This document shows, piece by piece, positions 34,783-43,727 of a stretch of 62,308 nt of DNA (the first letter of the stretch is position 1; each line of letters opens with the position of its first letter). The notes under the pieces were generated by a model. That model was not told the origin of the DNA. It ran no database searches and saw only the letters and a program-made list of their open reading frames with translations. A program made the position numbers and the translations under genes. Source of the stretch: Streptomyces sp. CB01249 (GTDB lineage Bacteria > Actinomycetota > Actinomycetes > Streptomycetales > Streptomycetaceae); NCBI RefSeq assembly GCF_001905735.1, contig NZ_LISW01000003.1, positions 1 through 62,308 on the forward strand, read 5' to 3'.

Positions 34783-35763
34783 ATGCGTGCTGCCCGGCTG
34801 ATCCGTATGGTGCTGCTCCTCCAGGCCCGCCCCGGCATGACCGCCGCCGAGCTGTCCCGGGAGCTGGCGGTGTCCGAGCGGACCGTCACCCGGGACGCGC
34901 AGGCCCTCTCCGAGGCCGGTGTCCCGGTGTACGCGGAGCGCGGCCGGGCCGGCGGCTACCGGCTCGTCGGCGGCTACCGCACCGGGCTGACCGGTCTCGC
35001 CCGTGACGAGGCGGAGGCGCTGTTCCTGTCCGGGCTGCCCTCCGCGCTGCGCGAGATGGGGCTCGCGGACGCCGCATCGGCCGCCCGGCTGAAGGTGTCG
35101 GCGGCCCTGACGCCCGCGCTGCGGGACGCCCCGGCGGGGGCGGGCCGGCGCTTCCACCTGGACGCACCCGGCTGGTATCAGGAGCCGGTCACGCCGGAGC
35201 TGCTGCCCGCCGTGGCCGAGGCCGTGTGGCGCGACCGGCTGCTCCTGGCCCGGTACTGGCGGGCCGGGCGGGACTCCGACGTCGAACGGGAGCTGGCCCC
35301 GTACGGGCTCGTCCTGAAGGCGGGCGTCTGGTACCTCTGCGCCCGCGCGGGCGACGACACGCGGGTGTACCGCATCGACCGGTTCACCGCCGCCAGCGTT
35401 TCGGACACCCCTTTCGTCAGGGACGAGGGTTTCGACCTGCCCGCCTTCTGGGAAGAGCGGTCCGCCGCGTTCGCCCGCTCCCTGCTGCGTACGGAGGTGA
35501 GGCTGCGGCTCTCGGAGGCGGGCGCGCACCGGCTGCCGCACGTCGCGGACCGGGCCGCCGCCACGGAGGCGCTGGAGGCGGCCGGGCCGCCCGGTGCGGA
35601 CGGCCGGGTCACGGTCACCCTGCCGGTGGAGTCCCTGGACGTCGCCTACGGCCAGCTGCTGGGCCTCGGACCGGAGTTGGAGGTGCTGGAGCCGACCGCC
35701 CTGCGGGAGAGGTTCGCGACGGCCGCGGCGCGCCTGCACGCGCTCTACGGGGGCGCGCCCTGA
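34783..35763 (+). CDS. HTH/WYL-domain transcriptional regulator (YafY family)
   Basis: This 326-residue protein is assigned ATG 34783 because the family begins with the HTH (MRAARLIRMVLLLQARPGMT). No ribosome site precedes it, so a leaderless transcript is likely; a TTG at 34744 is in frame. The N-terminal winged HTH runs to about residue 60 (LAVSERTVTRDAQALSEAGV). The WYL domain lies at ~150-230 (RYWRAGRDSDVERELAPYGL, then VWYLCARAGDDTRVYRIDRF). WYL domains bind nucleic-acid or nucleotide ligands in several stress regulators. Its target is not evident. Confidence 0.92.
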   Translation: MRAARLIRMVLLLQARPGMTAAELSRELAVSERTVTRDAQALSEAGVPVYAERGRAGGYRLVGGYRTGLTGLARDEAEALFLSGLPSALREMGLADAASAARLKVSAALTPALRDAPAGAGRRFHLDAPGWYQEPVTPELLPAVAEAVWRDRLLLARYWRAGRDSDVERELAPYGLVLKAGVWYLCARAGDDTRVYRIDRFTAASVSDTPFVRDEGFDLPAFWEERSAAFARSLLRTEVRLRLSEAGAHRLPHVADRAAATEALEAAGPPGADGRVTVTLPVESLDVAYGQLLGLGPELEVLEPTALRERFATAAARLHALYGGAP

Positions 35764-35824
35764 CGGCTTCGTTCAGATGTCTGGGCGTGCATCCGCGGCT
35801 CTCAGGGCAGATGCTGGACCCGTG

Positions 35825-36349
35825 ATGGACGAGACCGAGTTCTGGGAGCTGATCGACAGCACGCGCGAGGCCGCCGACGGCGACCCCGAGGACCATGCCG
35901 ATCTGCTGGTCGACAAGCTGGTGCAGCTCGACCCCGAAGCGGTGCTGGATTTCGCCCGGCACTTCGAGGCCCGCTTCAACCGGGCCTACCGCTGGGACCT
36001 GTGGGGCGCCGCCGCCGTCCTGCTCGGCGGCGCGGGCGACGACGCCTTCGACTACTTCCGCTGCTGGCTGATCGGCCGGGGCCGGGAGGTCTTCGAGGGC
36101 GCCGTGCACGACCCGGACGCCCTGGCCGAGCTGCTCGACTCCTTCGACGAGGAGCTGGACGGCGACGGCGAGGAGCTGGGGTACGCGGCCGACGAGGCGT
36201 ACGAACAGCTCACCGGCGTCGTCGCGCCCGACCTCGGCCTCCCCCCGCAGCCCGAGGAGCCGGAGGGCGCCCGGCTGGACCCGGACGACGACGCGGCCCT
36301 GGCGGCCCGGCTGCCCGCGCTCTGGGAGCGGTTCGGCGTCACGGGGTGA
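35825..36349 (+). CDS. DUF4240 domain protein
   Basis: This 174-residue acidic protein begins MDETEFWELIDSTREAADGD, the characteristic opening of DUF4240. It continues HFEARFNRAYRWDLWGAAAV and GAGDDAFDYFRCWLIGRGRE, also family blocks. ATG 35825 is preceded by an in-frame GTG at 35822. Function is unknown. The C-terminus overlaps the convergent acetyltransferase by 11 bp. Confidence 0.9.
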   Translation: MDETEFWELIDSTREAADGDPEDHADLLVDKLVQLDPEAVLDFARHFEARFNRAYRWDLWGAAAVLLGGAGDDAFDYFRCWLIGRGREVFEGAVHDPDALAELLDSFDEELDGDGEELGYAADEAYEQLTGVVAPDLGLPPQPEEPEGARLDPDDDAALAARLPALWERFGVTG

Positions 36350-36866
36350 GCGGGCGGCCCATCATCACGTCGTCCACGTACCGCCCGTTCAGGAAGAACT
36401 CGCCCGGCAGCACACCCTCGACGGTGAAGCCCTCCGCCTCGTACAGCGCGCGGGCGGGCGCGTTGTGGCCGAGGACCCGCAGGGTGATCCGGTTCGCCCC
36501 CTCGGCGCGTGCCGTCGCGCAGGCCGCGCGGATCAGGGCGCGCCCGACGCCCCGGCCGCGCGCCCAGTGGGCCACGGCGAGGCCCTGGATCTGCCGGACG
36601 TGCGCGTTGCAGGCCAGCGGGGTCGGCGGCACGACGCGTATGTAACCGGCCGGCGCCCGCTCCCCCGTCTCGTTCACCGCCTCCGCCACCAGGATGTCCC
36701 GGGGCGTGTGCCGCTCGTCGAAGAACGGCTCGTACGGCGGCTGCGGGCGCGGCTGCACCGCGTGCAGCGTCGACCAGGTGGCGCGGTCCAGCTCGCCGAG
36801 CGCGGAGTCGTCCGCGAGGACGGCGCGGCGGACGAGGGGCGCGGCGGATGCGGCGGAATCGGTCAT
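36339..36866 (-). CDS. GNAT-family N-acetyltransferase
   Basis: This 175-residue protein is assigned ATG 36866 (MTDSAASAAPLVRRA); ATG 36875 is also possible. GNAT core: IQGLAVAHWARGRGVGRALI gives the acetyl-CoA pyrophosphate loop (RGRGVG), then NRITLRVLGHNAPARALYEAEGF. The substrate is not predictable; the fold is that of small cytosolic acetyltransferases. Convergent with the DUF4240 gene and divergent from the TIGR01777 oxidoreductase gene. Confidence 0.93.
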   Translation of the reverse strand: MTDSAASAAPLVRRAVLADDSALGELDRATWSTLHAVQPRPQPPYEPFFDERHTPRDILVAEAVNETGERAPAGYIRVVPPTPLACNAHVRQIQGLAVAHWARGRGVGRALIRAACATARAEGANRITLRVLGHNAPARALYEAEGFTVEGVLPGEFFLNGRYVDDVMMGRPLTP

Positions 36867-36922
36867 GGCCGCCACTGTGCCACGGCCGTGTACGGGGGCC
36901 CCGGTGGGGCAGGATGGACGCC

Positions 36923-37822
36923 ATGCCGCACTCCCGTATCGCCGTCAGCGGATCGACCGGACTCATCGGAGCGGCGCTGGTGCGCTTGCTGCGAGCCGAC
37001 GGGCACGAGGTGGTGCGCCTGGTGCGCCGCCCGGCCCGGGCCGGTGACGAGGTGGAGTGGGACCCGAAACGGGGTTACGTCGACGTGGCCGGTCTTGTGG
37101 GCTGCGACGCGGTCGTCCATCTCGCCGGGGCGGGGGTCGGCGACCACCGCTGGACCGAGGCGTACAAGAAGGAGATCCGGGACAGCCGGGTGCTGGGCAC
37201 CGCCGCGCTCGCGGACGCCGTCGCCTCGCTCGACACCCCGCCCGCCGTGCTGCTGTCCGGCTCCGCGATCGGCTTCTACGGGGACACCGGCGACCGCCCG
37301 GTGGACGAGGACGCGCCGCCCGGGGACGGGTTCCTGCCGTCGGTCTGCGTGGAGTGGGAGGAGGCCACGGCGGCGGCCGAGGAGGCGGGGGTGCGTACGG
37401 TGCACGCCCGCACCGGCCTGGTGGTCGCCCGGGAGGGCGGTGCCTGGGGGCGGCTCTTCCCGCTGTTCAAGGCGGGGCTGGGCGGCCGGATGGGCAACGG
37501 GCGGCAGTACTGGAGCTTCATCGCGCTGCACGACCACATCGCGGCGCTGCGGCACATCCTGGACACCCCGGAGCTGTCCGGGCCGGTGAACCTGACCGCC
37601 CCGACGCCCGTCACCAACGCCGAGGTGACCGCCGCGATGGGCCGGGTGCTGCGGCGGCCGACCCTCTTCACGGCGCCCGCTCCGGCCCTGCGGCTCGCGC
37701 TCGGCGAGTTCGCCGGGGACGTGCTGGGCAGTCAGCGGGTGGTGCCCGCGCGGCTGCTGGGCTCCGGCTTCACGTTCGCCTTCCCCTCCGTCGACGCCGC
37801 CATCCGCGCCGCGCTGCGCTGA
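36923..37822 (+). CDS. TIGR01777-family epimerase/oxidoreductase
   Basis: This 299-residue Rossmann protein uses ATG 36923, so the NAD(P)-binding GSTGLIGAALVRLL falls in the first 25 residues, as is usual; ATG 36914 is also in frame. Further family blocks are VVHLAGAGVGDHRWTEAYKK, SGSAIGFYGDTGDRPVDED and SFIALHDHIAALRHIL, with the DUF1731 C-terminus. The M. tuberculosis counterpart lies between dlaT and lipB, so the position here between the E2 gene and lipB is conserved. The substrate is unknown. Confidence 0.93.
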   Translation: MPHSRIAVSGSTGLIGAALVRLLRADGHEVVRLVRRPARAGDEVEWDPKRGYVDVAGLVGCDAVVHLAGAGVGDHRWTEAYKKEIRDSRVLGTAALADAVASLDTPPAVLLSGSAIGFYGDTGDRPVDEDAPPGDGFLPSVCVEWEEATAAAEEAGVRTVHARTGLVVAREGGAWGRLFPLFKAGLGGRMGNGRQYWSFIALHDHIAALRHILDTPELSGPVNLTAPTPVTNAEVTAAMGRVLRRPTLFTAPAPALRLALGEFAGDVLGSQRVVPARLLGSGFTFAFPSVDAAIRAALR

Positions 37823-37830
37823 CGGACCGT

Positions 37831-37849
37831 CCGGGCAGCCCGGTTTTTT
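37831..37849 (+). terminator. Classical intrinsic terminator with U-tract
   Basis: CCGGG-CAG-CCCGG followed by six T residues, 8 nt after the oxidoreductase stop. A wider stem (37827-37834 with 37850-37857) could form alternatively. A clear U-tract like this is uncommon in Streptomyces. Confidence 0.85.
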
Positions 37850-38004
37850 CCGGACGGGCGTGCGACCCCGTGCATCGGTGCTCCGGTCCGCGCGCGACTG
37901 CGCACGATCGCGCCACTCTCCTAGCCTCCTGACGAACTCACGCATTCCGGTGGGCGGTTGAGGGCATGAGCCCCCCACCACTTGCGCCGAACCGGGGAGG
38001 GCAC

Positions 38005-39348
38005 GTGCTCAGCACGGCACACCACGCGGACGTCGTCATCATCGGGGCCGGGATCGCCGGCCTGTCGGCGGCCCACCGACTGACCAGCGCCGGGGTCAGC
38101 GTCAGCGTCCTGGAGGCCGGCCCCGGCGTCGGCGGCCGGATGGCCACCGACGAGGTGGACGGGTTCTGCCTCGACCGGGTCGGCCCGCTGCTCAACACCG
38201 CGTATCCGGAGCTCCGCACCACCCCGGGGCTCGACGGACTCGTCCTGCGCCCGTTCGATCCCGGGGTCCTGGTGCACAGCGAGGGCCGCCGCCACCGGAC
38301 CGGCGAGACCCGCCGCGTGCCGGGCGCACGCAGCGCACGGGGCGCGCTCAAGGCGGCGCGCGCCCTCGCGCACGCCCCCCGGCCGCCGCTTGCGGGCGCC
38401 CTCACCGGGGCGATGGGCGGCGCGATCGACCACGCCCGGCTCGGCACGGCCCTGGCCCGCCTCGCCGCCACCCCGCCGTCCCGCATCCTCGCCCGGCCGG
38501 AACGCGCCGCGCTCGACGCCCTGGCCGGCCGGCTCTCCTCCCGTACGCTCAACGGCTTCGTACGCCCGCTGCTCACCGCGCTGCTCAGCGACCCGGACCT
38601 CACCACGTCCAGCCGGTGCGCCGACCTCGCCCTGCGGGCGTACGCGAGCGGACGGCTGTGCGTACCGGAGGGCGGGGCGGGTACGCTGCCGGCGCTCCTC
38701 GCCGCTTCCCTGCCGCCGGGGACCGTACGCACCGGGGTGCACGTCACCTCCGCCGACATCACCTCCGTACGCACCAAGGAGCACGGCGAACTGGGCTGCC
38801 GCTCGCTGCTGGTGGCCACCGGGGCGAGCGCCGCCGCCGAGCTGCTGCCGGGGCTGCGGCTGCCGTCCTTCCACCCCGTGACGGTGCTCCACCACACCGC
38901 GCCCGCTCCCCCGCCCACCGGCGCCTCGCTCCTCCTGGACGCCGACCGGTCGGGCCCCGTGTCCCACACCGCCGTGATGAGCGAGGTCGACCCGGCCCGC
39001 GCCCCGCACGGCCGGACCCTGATCAGCTCCACGGTCCTCGGCACCCCGCCCGACGACCTGGACCGCACGGTCCGCGCCCACCTCGCCGCGCTCTACGGCG
39101 TGCCCACCGACGACTGGGAGCTGCTGGCCGCCCACCACGACCCGGAGGCCGTCCCGGCGATGCCCGCCCCGCACGACCCGCACCGCCCGGTCCGGGTCCT
39201 CGCGGGCCTGTACGTGTGCGGCGACCACCGCGACACCGGCACCGTCCAGGGCGCCCTGGCCTCGGGCGCCCGCGCCGCCGCCTCGATCCTCCACGACCTG
39301 GGCATCCGCCCGGCCGCCGGGGACACCGCACTCCCCGAGGCGGCCTGA
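38005..39348 (+). CDS. FAD-dependent oxidoreductase (amine oxidase/protoporphyrinogen-oxidase-like)
   Basis: This 447-residue protein starts at GTG 38005, four bases after GGGGAGG, which places the FAD-binding VVIIGAGIAGLSAAHRL close to the N-terminus as usual; an ATG 13 codons upstream (37966) is an alternative. VLEAGPGVGGRM completes the dinucleotide fold. The C-terminal VCGDHRDTGTVQGALASG is the second FAD contact. Family members include desaturases and oxidases of isoprenoids or porphyrins; the substrate is unknown. Its stop is 9 bp from the convergent regulator gene. Confidence 0.9.
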   Translation: MLSTAHHADVVIIGAGIAGLSAAHRLTSAGVSVSVLEAGPGVGGRMATDEVDGFCLDRVGPLLNTAYPELRTTPGLDGLVLRPFDPGVLVHSEGRRHRTGETRRVPGARSARGALKAARALAHAPRPPLAGALTGAMGGAIDHARLGTALARLAATPPSRILARPERAALDALAGRLSSRTLNGFVRPLLTALLSDPDLTTSSRCADLALRAYASGRLCVPEGGAGTLPALLAASLPPGTVRTGVHVTSADITSVRTKEHGELGCRSLLVATGASAAAELLPGLRLPSFHPVTVLHHTAPAPPPTGASLLLDADRSGPVSHTAVMSEVDPARAPHGRTLISSTVLGTPPDDLDRTVRAHLAALYGVPTDDWELLAAHHDPEAVPAMPAPHDPHRPVRVLAGLYVCGDHRDTGTVQGALASGARAAASILHDLGIRPAAGDTALPEAA

Positions 39349-39357
39349 GACCGCGCC

Positions 39358-40932
39358 TCAGCCCAGCGCGGCGACCCGCTCCCGGTAGCCGCGCACGGCT
39401 GCGGCGTCCCGGTAGGGCTCCAGCCGCCGTTCGAAGTCCCGTACGTACTCCGTGGCCCGCGCCGAGCGCATCTCGGCCGCCTGCTGGGCGGCCTCCGCGC
39501 CCAGCCGGCACGCCTGGTCCAGCTCGCCGAGCCCGAGCCGGGCGGACGCCAGCACCACCCGGCAGAACAGCCTGCTCCGGGCGTACGCGGGGGCGCGCAG
39601 CTGGAGCGCGCGCTCCGCGTACTGCGCGGCGGACCGGTACTGCTGGAGGTCGCGGTGGCAGTGCCCGAACTCGTCGGCGAGCTGCGCCTCGTCGAAGTGG
39701 CGCGCCCAGTGCGGGACCTCGTCGCCGGGACGGGCCGCCTCCAGCGCGCGTTCCGCCCGGGCGAGGGAGGCGGTGCACGCCTTGGAGTCCCCGAGCACCG
39801 CGTGCCCGCGCGCCTCCACCGCGTGCAGCAGGGCCATCACGGTGTGGGGCGCGGCCGAGCCGATGCCCTGCTGCGCGACCCGGGCCAGCTGGACCGCTTC
39901 CCGGCCGTGGGCGAGATAGACCGCCTGGCGGCTCATGGTGATCAGCACATAGCTGCCGTAGGCCCGGTCGCCGGCTGCCTGAGAGAGCCGGAGCGCCTGC
40001 ACGAAGTAGCGCTGCGCGAGCCCGTGCGCCGCGATGTCGTACGAGGTCCAGCCGGCCAGCCTGGTCAGGTCGGCGGCGGCCGCGAAGAGCCTCCGGCCCG
40101 TCGCCTCCCCGTACGTGCCGCGCAGCATCGGCTCCGTCTCGTGCTCCAGGTACCGCACGAGGGCCTGCCGGGCGTGCCCGCCGCCGTAGGCGTGGTCGAG
40201 CGTACGGAAGAGCTCGGCCACCGAGCGCAGCGCGGCCACGTCCCCCTCGCCGACCCGGAGCCCGGAGCCCCGCTCGGTCTGCCGCTGCCGGGGCACCCCG
40301 GGGCTGCCCGTCGCGCCCCCGGCCGGGGCGCCGGGCGGTGCGGGCACTCCGCCGGGGCGCGAGGGCACCGGCCCGCGCACGCCGTGCCGCCCGCCCTGCT
40401 CGGGGACGGCGGTCAGGGCCCCGGCGGCGGGGAGCTGCGCACCGGCCGCCCGTGCGGCACCGGCCCTGGCGGGTGCCGGCCTGCCGACCCACTCGTCGGC
40501 CCGGCCGATCAGCCAGTCCCGGCTGGGCACGACGAGACCGGCCGGGGTGAACGCGATCTTCCGCAGCTCGGTCTGGCTGCCCGAGTCCTTGCGCCAGAGG
40601 CCGCTGACGATGTCGACCGCCTCGGCGGGCGTGGCGGCGAACTCCAGGCCCGCGTAGACCGGGGCGCAGGCGTCGAGCCCGAGGTCCTGCGCGGAGAGGC
40701 GGCGGCCGAGGCGCCGGGTGAAGACCTCGGCGATCAGCGCGGGGGTGGTGCCCCGGGGCTGCTGGCCGCGCAGCCAGCGGGTCACGGAGGTCTTGTCGTA
40801 GCGCAGGTCGAGTCCGTGTTCGAGGCCGAGCTGGTCCACCCGGCGGGCGAGACCGGCGTTGGAGAACCCGGCCTCGGTGATGAGCGAGGCGAGCCGGCGG
40901 TTGGGCGTGCGCTGCGGAGGTCGTTCCGACAT
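39358..40932 (-). CDS. NsdA-like transcriptional regulator with TPR-like C-terminal region
   Basis: This 524-residue protein has an N-terminal HTH-like region (LASLITEAGFSNAGLARRVD, then DKTSVTRWLRGQQPRG), followed by RLSAQDLGL. A central Pro/Ala/Gly-rich linker (about residues 165-240) leads to a long helical region with TPR character (RALQLRAPAYARSRLFCRVV, LGLGELDQACRLGAEAAQQA). The layout resembles the Streptomyces NsdA family of developmental and antibiotic regulators; I cannot say which paralogue this is. It is divergent from lipB, and the MITE-like element lies in the intervening region. Confidence 0.82.
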   Translation of the reverse strand: MSERPPQRTPNRRLASLITEAGFSNAGLARRVDQLGLEHGLDLRYDKTSVTRWLRGQQPRGTTPALIAEVFTRRLGRRLSAQDLGLDACAPVYAGLEFAATPAEAVDIVSGLWRKDSGSQTELRKIAFTPAGLVVPSRDWLIGRADEWVGRPAPARAGAARAAGAQLPAAGALTAVPEQGGRHGVRGPVPSRPGGVPAPPGAPAGGATGSPGVPRQRQTERGSGLRVGEGDVAALRSVAELFRTLDHAYGGGHARQALVRYLEHETEPMLRGTYGEATGRRLFAAAADLTRLAGWTSYDIAAHGLAQRYFVQALRLSQAAGDRAYGSYVLITMSRQAVYLAHGREAVQLARVAQQGIGSAAPHTVMALLHAVEARGHAVLGDSKACTASLARAERALEAARPGDEVPHWARHFDEAQLADEFGHCHRDLQQYRSAAQYAERALQLRAPAYARSRLFCRVVLASARLGLGELDQACRLGAEAAQQAAEMRSARATEYVRDFERRLEPYRDAAAVRGYRERVAALG

Positions 40933-41113
40933 CAGCTCTAGGGTCTCCTGCCTTCCGGGCCGGGCAGCCCTCTGACGAACGGCGCGAATTTAACTGTCTG
41001 CGGGGCGGCCTCAGCACCCTTCGCTCCACATTCATCCGATCGTGTGAGGATTGTGGACGGCGCTGACGGGAAGACCTGCCCGGCTCACGCGCCGACGCCG
41101 GTCGTACAGTGGC

Positions 41114-41277
41114 TAGGGCCTTTCGTGCGGATCAGGCCGGATCAGGGAGCGGGCTCTGGTGCCGTGCATCGCAAGGCGGAGGATTGAGCCAACGCGGAGC
41201 GTTGGTGATTGACGACAACGCCGCGAGGTGCGGCACCAGAGCCCGCGAGCCCGGCCTGATCCGGACGAAAGGCCCTA
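41114..41277. mobile_element. MITE-like inverted-repeat element upstream of lipB
   Basis: A 164-bp element with 27-bp terminal inverted repeats (41114-41140 and 41251-41277, one mismatch), each ending at a TA dinucleotide. A second 16-bp pair (41149-41164 with 41232-41247) and a central 7-bp hairpin (CCAACGC-GGA-GCGTTGG, 41189-41205) let the whole element fold into one long hairpin. No reading frame is present. The TA borders suggest a TA target duplication, as in Tc1/IS630-type elements. It fills much of the 421-bp gap 40933-41353. Confidence 0.85.
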
Positions 41278-41353
41278 AGCGCGATTCGTGCAGGGTGACG
41301 CGGTTCGGGGACACCCCCCGGCCCCCGGCACCGCGAGGAGAGAGGCTGCTTCC

Positions 41354-42166
41354 GTGAGTGAGCTCCGGTTCGTCCGCATGGGATTCGGCGAGGACGCCGT
41401 CGACTACCAGGAGGCGTGGCAGAAGCAGCGCGAGGTGCACGCGGCACGGTTCGAGGACACCGTCCCGGACACCTGCCTGCTCCTGGAACACCCGCCCGTC
41501 TACACCGCGGGCAGGCGCACGGCGGACAGCGAGCGCCCCCTCGACGGCACCCCCGTCATCGACGTGGACCGCGGCGGCAAGATCACCTGGCACGGCCCGG
41601 GCCAGCTCGTCGGCTACCCGATCCAGAAGCTCCCGCGCCCCGTGGACGTCGTCGCCCATGTGCGCCGTCTGGAGGAGGCGCTGATCCGCACCGCCGCCGA
41701 GTTCGGCGTCGAAACCAGCCGGGTCGAGGGCCGCTCCGGCGTCTGGGTCCTGGGCGACCCGGTCGAGCAGCGTCCCGCCCTCGGCGGCCTCACGCTCGAC
41801 TTCGACCCGCGGCTGGCGGACGAGGAGTTCGACCCGCGGCTCAACGGTCCGGAGTACGCCCCGTCCAACGCCGGGCAGCGCCGCGAGGACCGCAAGCTCG
41901 CCGCGATCGGCATCCGCGTCGCCAAGGGCGTCACGATGCACGGCTTCGCGCTCAACGTGAACCCCGACAACACCTGGTTCGACCGCATCGTGCCCTGCGG
42001 CATCCGGGACGCCGGCGTCACCTCGCTCAGCTACGAGCTGGGCCGCGAGATCACCATCGCCGAGGTCCTCCCGGTCGTCGAGAAGCACCTCCGGGACATC
42101 CTGGAGAACGCTGAGCTCGCCCCCCGTACGATCGAGCGCACCGGCGACGCCATGGCCACGGCGTGA
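41354..42166 (+). CDS. lipB: Lipoyl(octanoyl) transferase LipB
   Basis: This 270-residue protein starts at GTG 41354 behind GAGGAGAGAGG. LipB moves octanoate from acyl-carrier protein to lipoyl domains. Family motifs are RGGKITWHGPGQLVGYPI (73-90), the catalytic Cys in IVPCGIRDAGVTSL (C215) and the catalytic Lys region RKLAAIGIRVAKGVTMHGFA (K181). An insertion of about 40 residues (~136-178) before the Lys is typical of Streptomyces members. It supplies the octanoyl groups that LipA, next downstream, converts to lipoyl groups on the E2 encoded at 29251. Confidence 0.97.
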   Translation: MSELRFVRMGFGEDAVDYQEAWQKQREVHAARFEDTVPDTCLLLEHPPVYTAGRRTADSERPLDGTPVIDVDRGGKITWHGPGQLVGYPIQKLPRPVDVVAHVRRLEEALIRTAAEFGVETSRVEGRSGVWVLGDPVEQRPALGGLTLDFDPRLADEEFDPRLNGPEYAPSNAGQRREDRKLAAIGIRVAKGVTMHGFALNVNPDNTWFDRIVPCGIRDAGVTSLSYELGREITIAEVLPVVEKHLRDILENAELAPRTIERTGDAMATA

Positions 42167-42298
42167 CCCACGGAACGCGCTTCCGGGAATAGGCCCCGCC
42201 TGCCCCAGGTTGGGTGGACGTACAACCGAATGAACTACGGGCGTACCCTGGTGTTCGCCGAAGAATCCAATGCAGTGAAAGCAAAGGGGAGTGCCGGA

Positions 42299-43261
42299 GT
42301 GTCTGTCGCACCCGACGGGCGCAAGATGCTGCGCCTTGAGGTCCGGAACAGCCAGACCCCCATCGAGCGCAAGCCCGAGTGGATCAAAACCCGGGCGAAG
42401 ATGGGCCCCGAGTACAACCAGCTGCAGAAACTCGTCAAGAGCGAGGGTCTGCACACGGTGTGCCAGGAGGCCGGCTGCCCCAACATCTTCGAGTGCTGGG
42501 AGGACCGCGAGGCCACGTTCCTCATCGGCGGTGACCAGTGCACCCGGCGCTGTGACTTCTGCCAGATCGACACGGGCAAGCCGCAGGCGCTGGACCGGGA
42601 CGAACCCCGCCGCGTCGGCGAGTCCGTCGTCACGATGGACCTGAACTACGCCACCATCACCGGCGTCGCCCGCGACGACCTGGAGGACGGCGGTGCCTGG
42701 CTGTACGCGGAGACCGTGCGCCAGATCCACGCGCAGACGGCGGACCGCGAGGCCGGCCGCACCAAGGTCGAGCTGCTGATCCCCGACTTCAACGCCGAGC
42801 CCGCCCAGCTCGCGGAGGTCTTCTCCTCGCGCCCCGAGGTGCTCGCGCACAACGTGGAGACGGTGCCGCGCATCTTCAAGCGCATCCGCCCGGGCTTCCG
42901 CTACGAGCGGTCCCTGGAGGTCATCACCCGCGCCCGCGAGGCCGGCCTGGTGACCAAGTCGAACCTGATCCTCGGCATGGGCGAGACCCGCGAAGAGGTC
43001 AGCGAGGCGCTTCAGGACCTGTACGACGCGGGCTGCGAGCTCATCACGATCACGCAGTACCTGCGGCCGTCGGTGCGCCACCACCCGGTCGAGCGCTGGG
43101 TGAAGCCGAACGAGTTCGTGGAGCTGAAGGACGAGGCCGACGCGATCGGCTACTCCGGCGTCATGTCCGGCCCGCTCGTCCGCTCCTCGTACCGCGCGGG
43201 CCGCCTCTTCCAGCAGGCGATGGACCGGCGCGAGGCCGAGGCCCCGGTGCCGTCCGCGTAA
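42299..43261 (+). CDS. lipA: Lipoyl synthase LipA (radical SAM)
   Basis: This 320-residue protein starts at GTG 42299 with GGGGAG seven bases upstream. The auxiliary cluster is bound by C55, C60 and C66 (CQEAGCPNIFEC); the radical-SAM cluster by C81, C85 and C88 (CTRRCDFCQ). The C-terminal RSSY motif (VRSSYRAG), which ligates the auxiliary cluster, is present. LipA inserts two sulfurs into octanoyl groups placed by LipB. The 132-bp gap after lipB is open in frame back to 42230 but has no better start. Confidence 0.98.
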   Translation: MSVAPDGRKMLRLEVRNSQTPIERKPEWIKTRAKMGPEYNQLQKLVKSEGLHTVCQEAGCPNIFECWEDREATFLIGGDQCTRRCDFCQIDTGKPQALDRDEPRRVGESVVTMDLNYATITGVARDDLEDGGAWLYAETVRQIHAQTADREAGRTKVELLIPDFNAEPAQLAEVFSSRPEVLAHNVETVPRIFKRIRPGFRYERSLEVITRAREAGLVTKSNLILGMGETREEVSEALQDLYDAGCELITITQYLRPSVRHHPVERWVKPNEFVELKDEADAIGYSGVMSGPLVRSSYRAGRLFQQAMDRREAEAPVPSA

Positions 43262-43273
43262 TCCGTCACCCGC

Positions 43274-43336
43274 CCGACGCGGTCCGTCCCGTCCCCGCAG
43301 GCCCGAGAGGCCGGGGGCGCGGACGGACCGCGTCGG
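43274..43336 (+). terminator. Terminator after lipA
   Basis: A perfect 16-bp inverted repeat (43274-43289 and 43321-43336) encloses a 31-nt loop that holds a smaller GGCC-CGAGA-GGCC hairpin. It begins 13 nt after the lipA stop. Confidence 0.8.
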
Positions 43337-43501
43337 CGTGCGCGGGGCCCGTATCAAGGTTTCATTGGTGTTTGACCGACCGGTCACGCGCTGGTAACAC
43401 CGAACGGTGACCCTGGATACACGAGCGGTGCGGTGACAGTTCCGCCACCCGTCTCCAGTCCGCGCAGCACACGTACATCGTTTCCGAGGGGACTTGCCAC
43501 G

Positions 43502-43717
43502 ATGCAGGCCGCGCCGGTACGCGCCAACGTCATCCCGACCGTCACCAACACCCTCCGCGCCGTGGAGTCGCTGCTGCTCAGCAGCGGCCAGCGCACCGCC
43601 CGGCGCAACGCCTGGACGGCCGTCCTGGAGGACCGCCGCCGGGCGAAGGACCGGGCCGCGTCCGGCTACGTGCCGGAACGGGAGGCCGTGGCCGCCCGTC
43701 GTTCGAAGGCCACGTAA
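43502..43717 (+). CDS. Small conserved basic protein between lipA and the DUF4191 gene
   Basis: This 71-residue Arg-rich protein starts at ATG 43502 behind GAGGGGAC. It contains TLRAVESLLLSSGQRTARRN and AVLEDRRRAKDRAASGYVPE. One amphipathic helix and a charged tail are expected; there is no membrane segment or known domain. The position between lipA and the DUF4191 gene appears conserved in Streptomyces as I recall. Codon use is normal for a real gene. Function unknown. Confidence 0.7.
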   Translation: MQAAPVRANVIPTVTNTLRAVESLLLSSGQRTARRNAWTAVLEDRRRAKDRAASGYVPEREAVAARRSKAT

Positions 43718-43727
43718 ACTTCATTGC

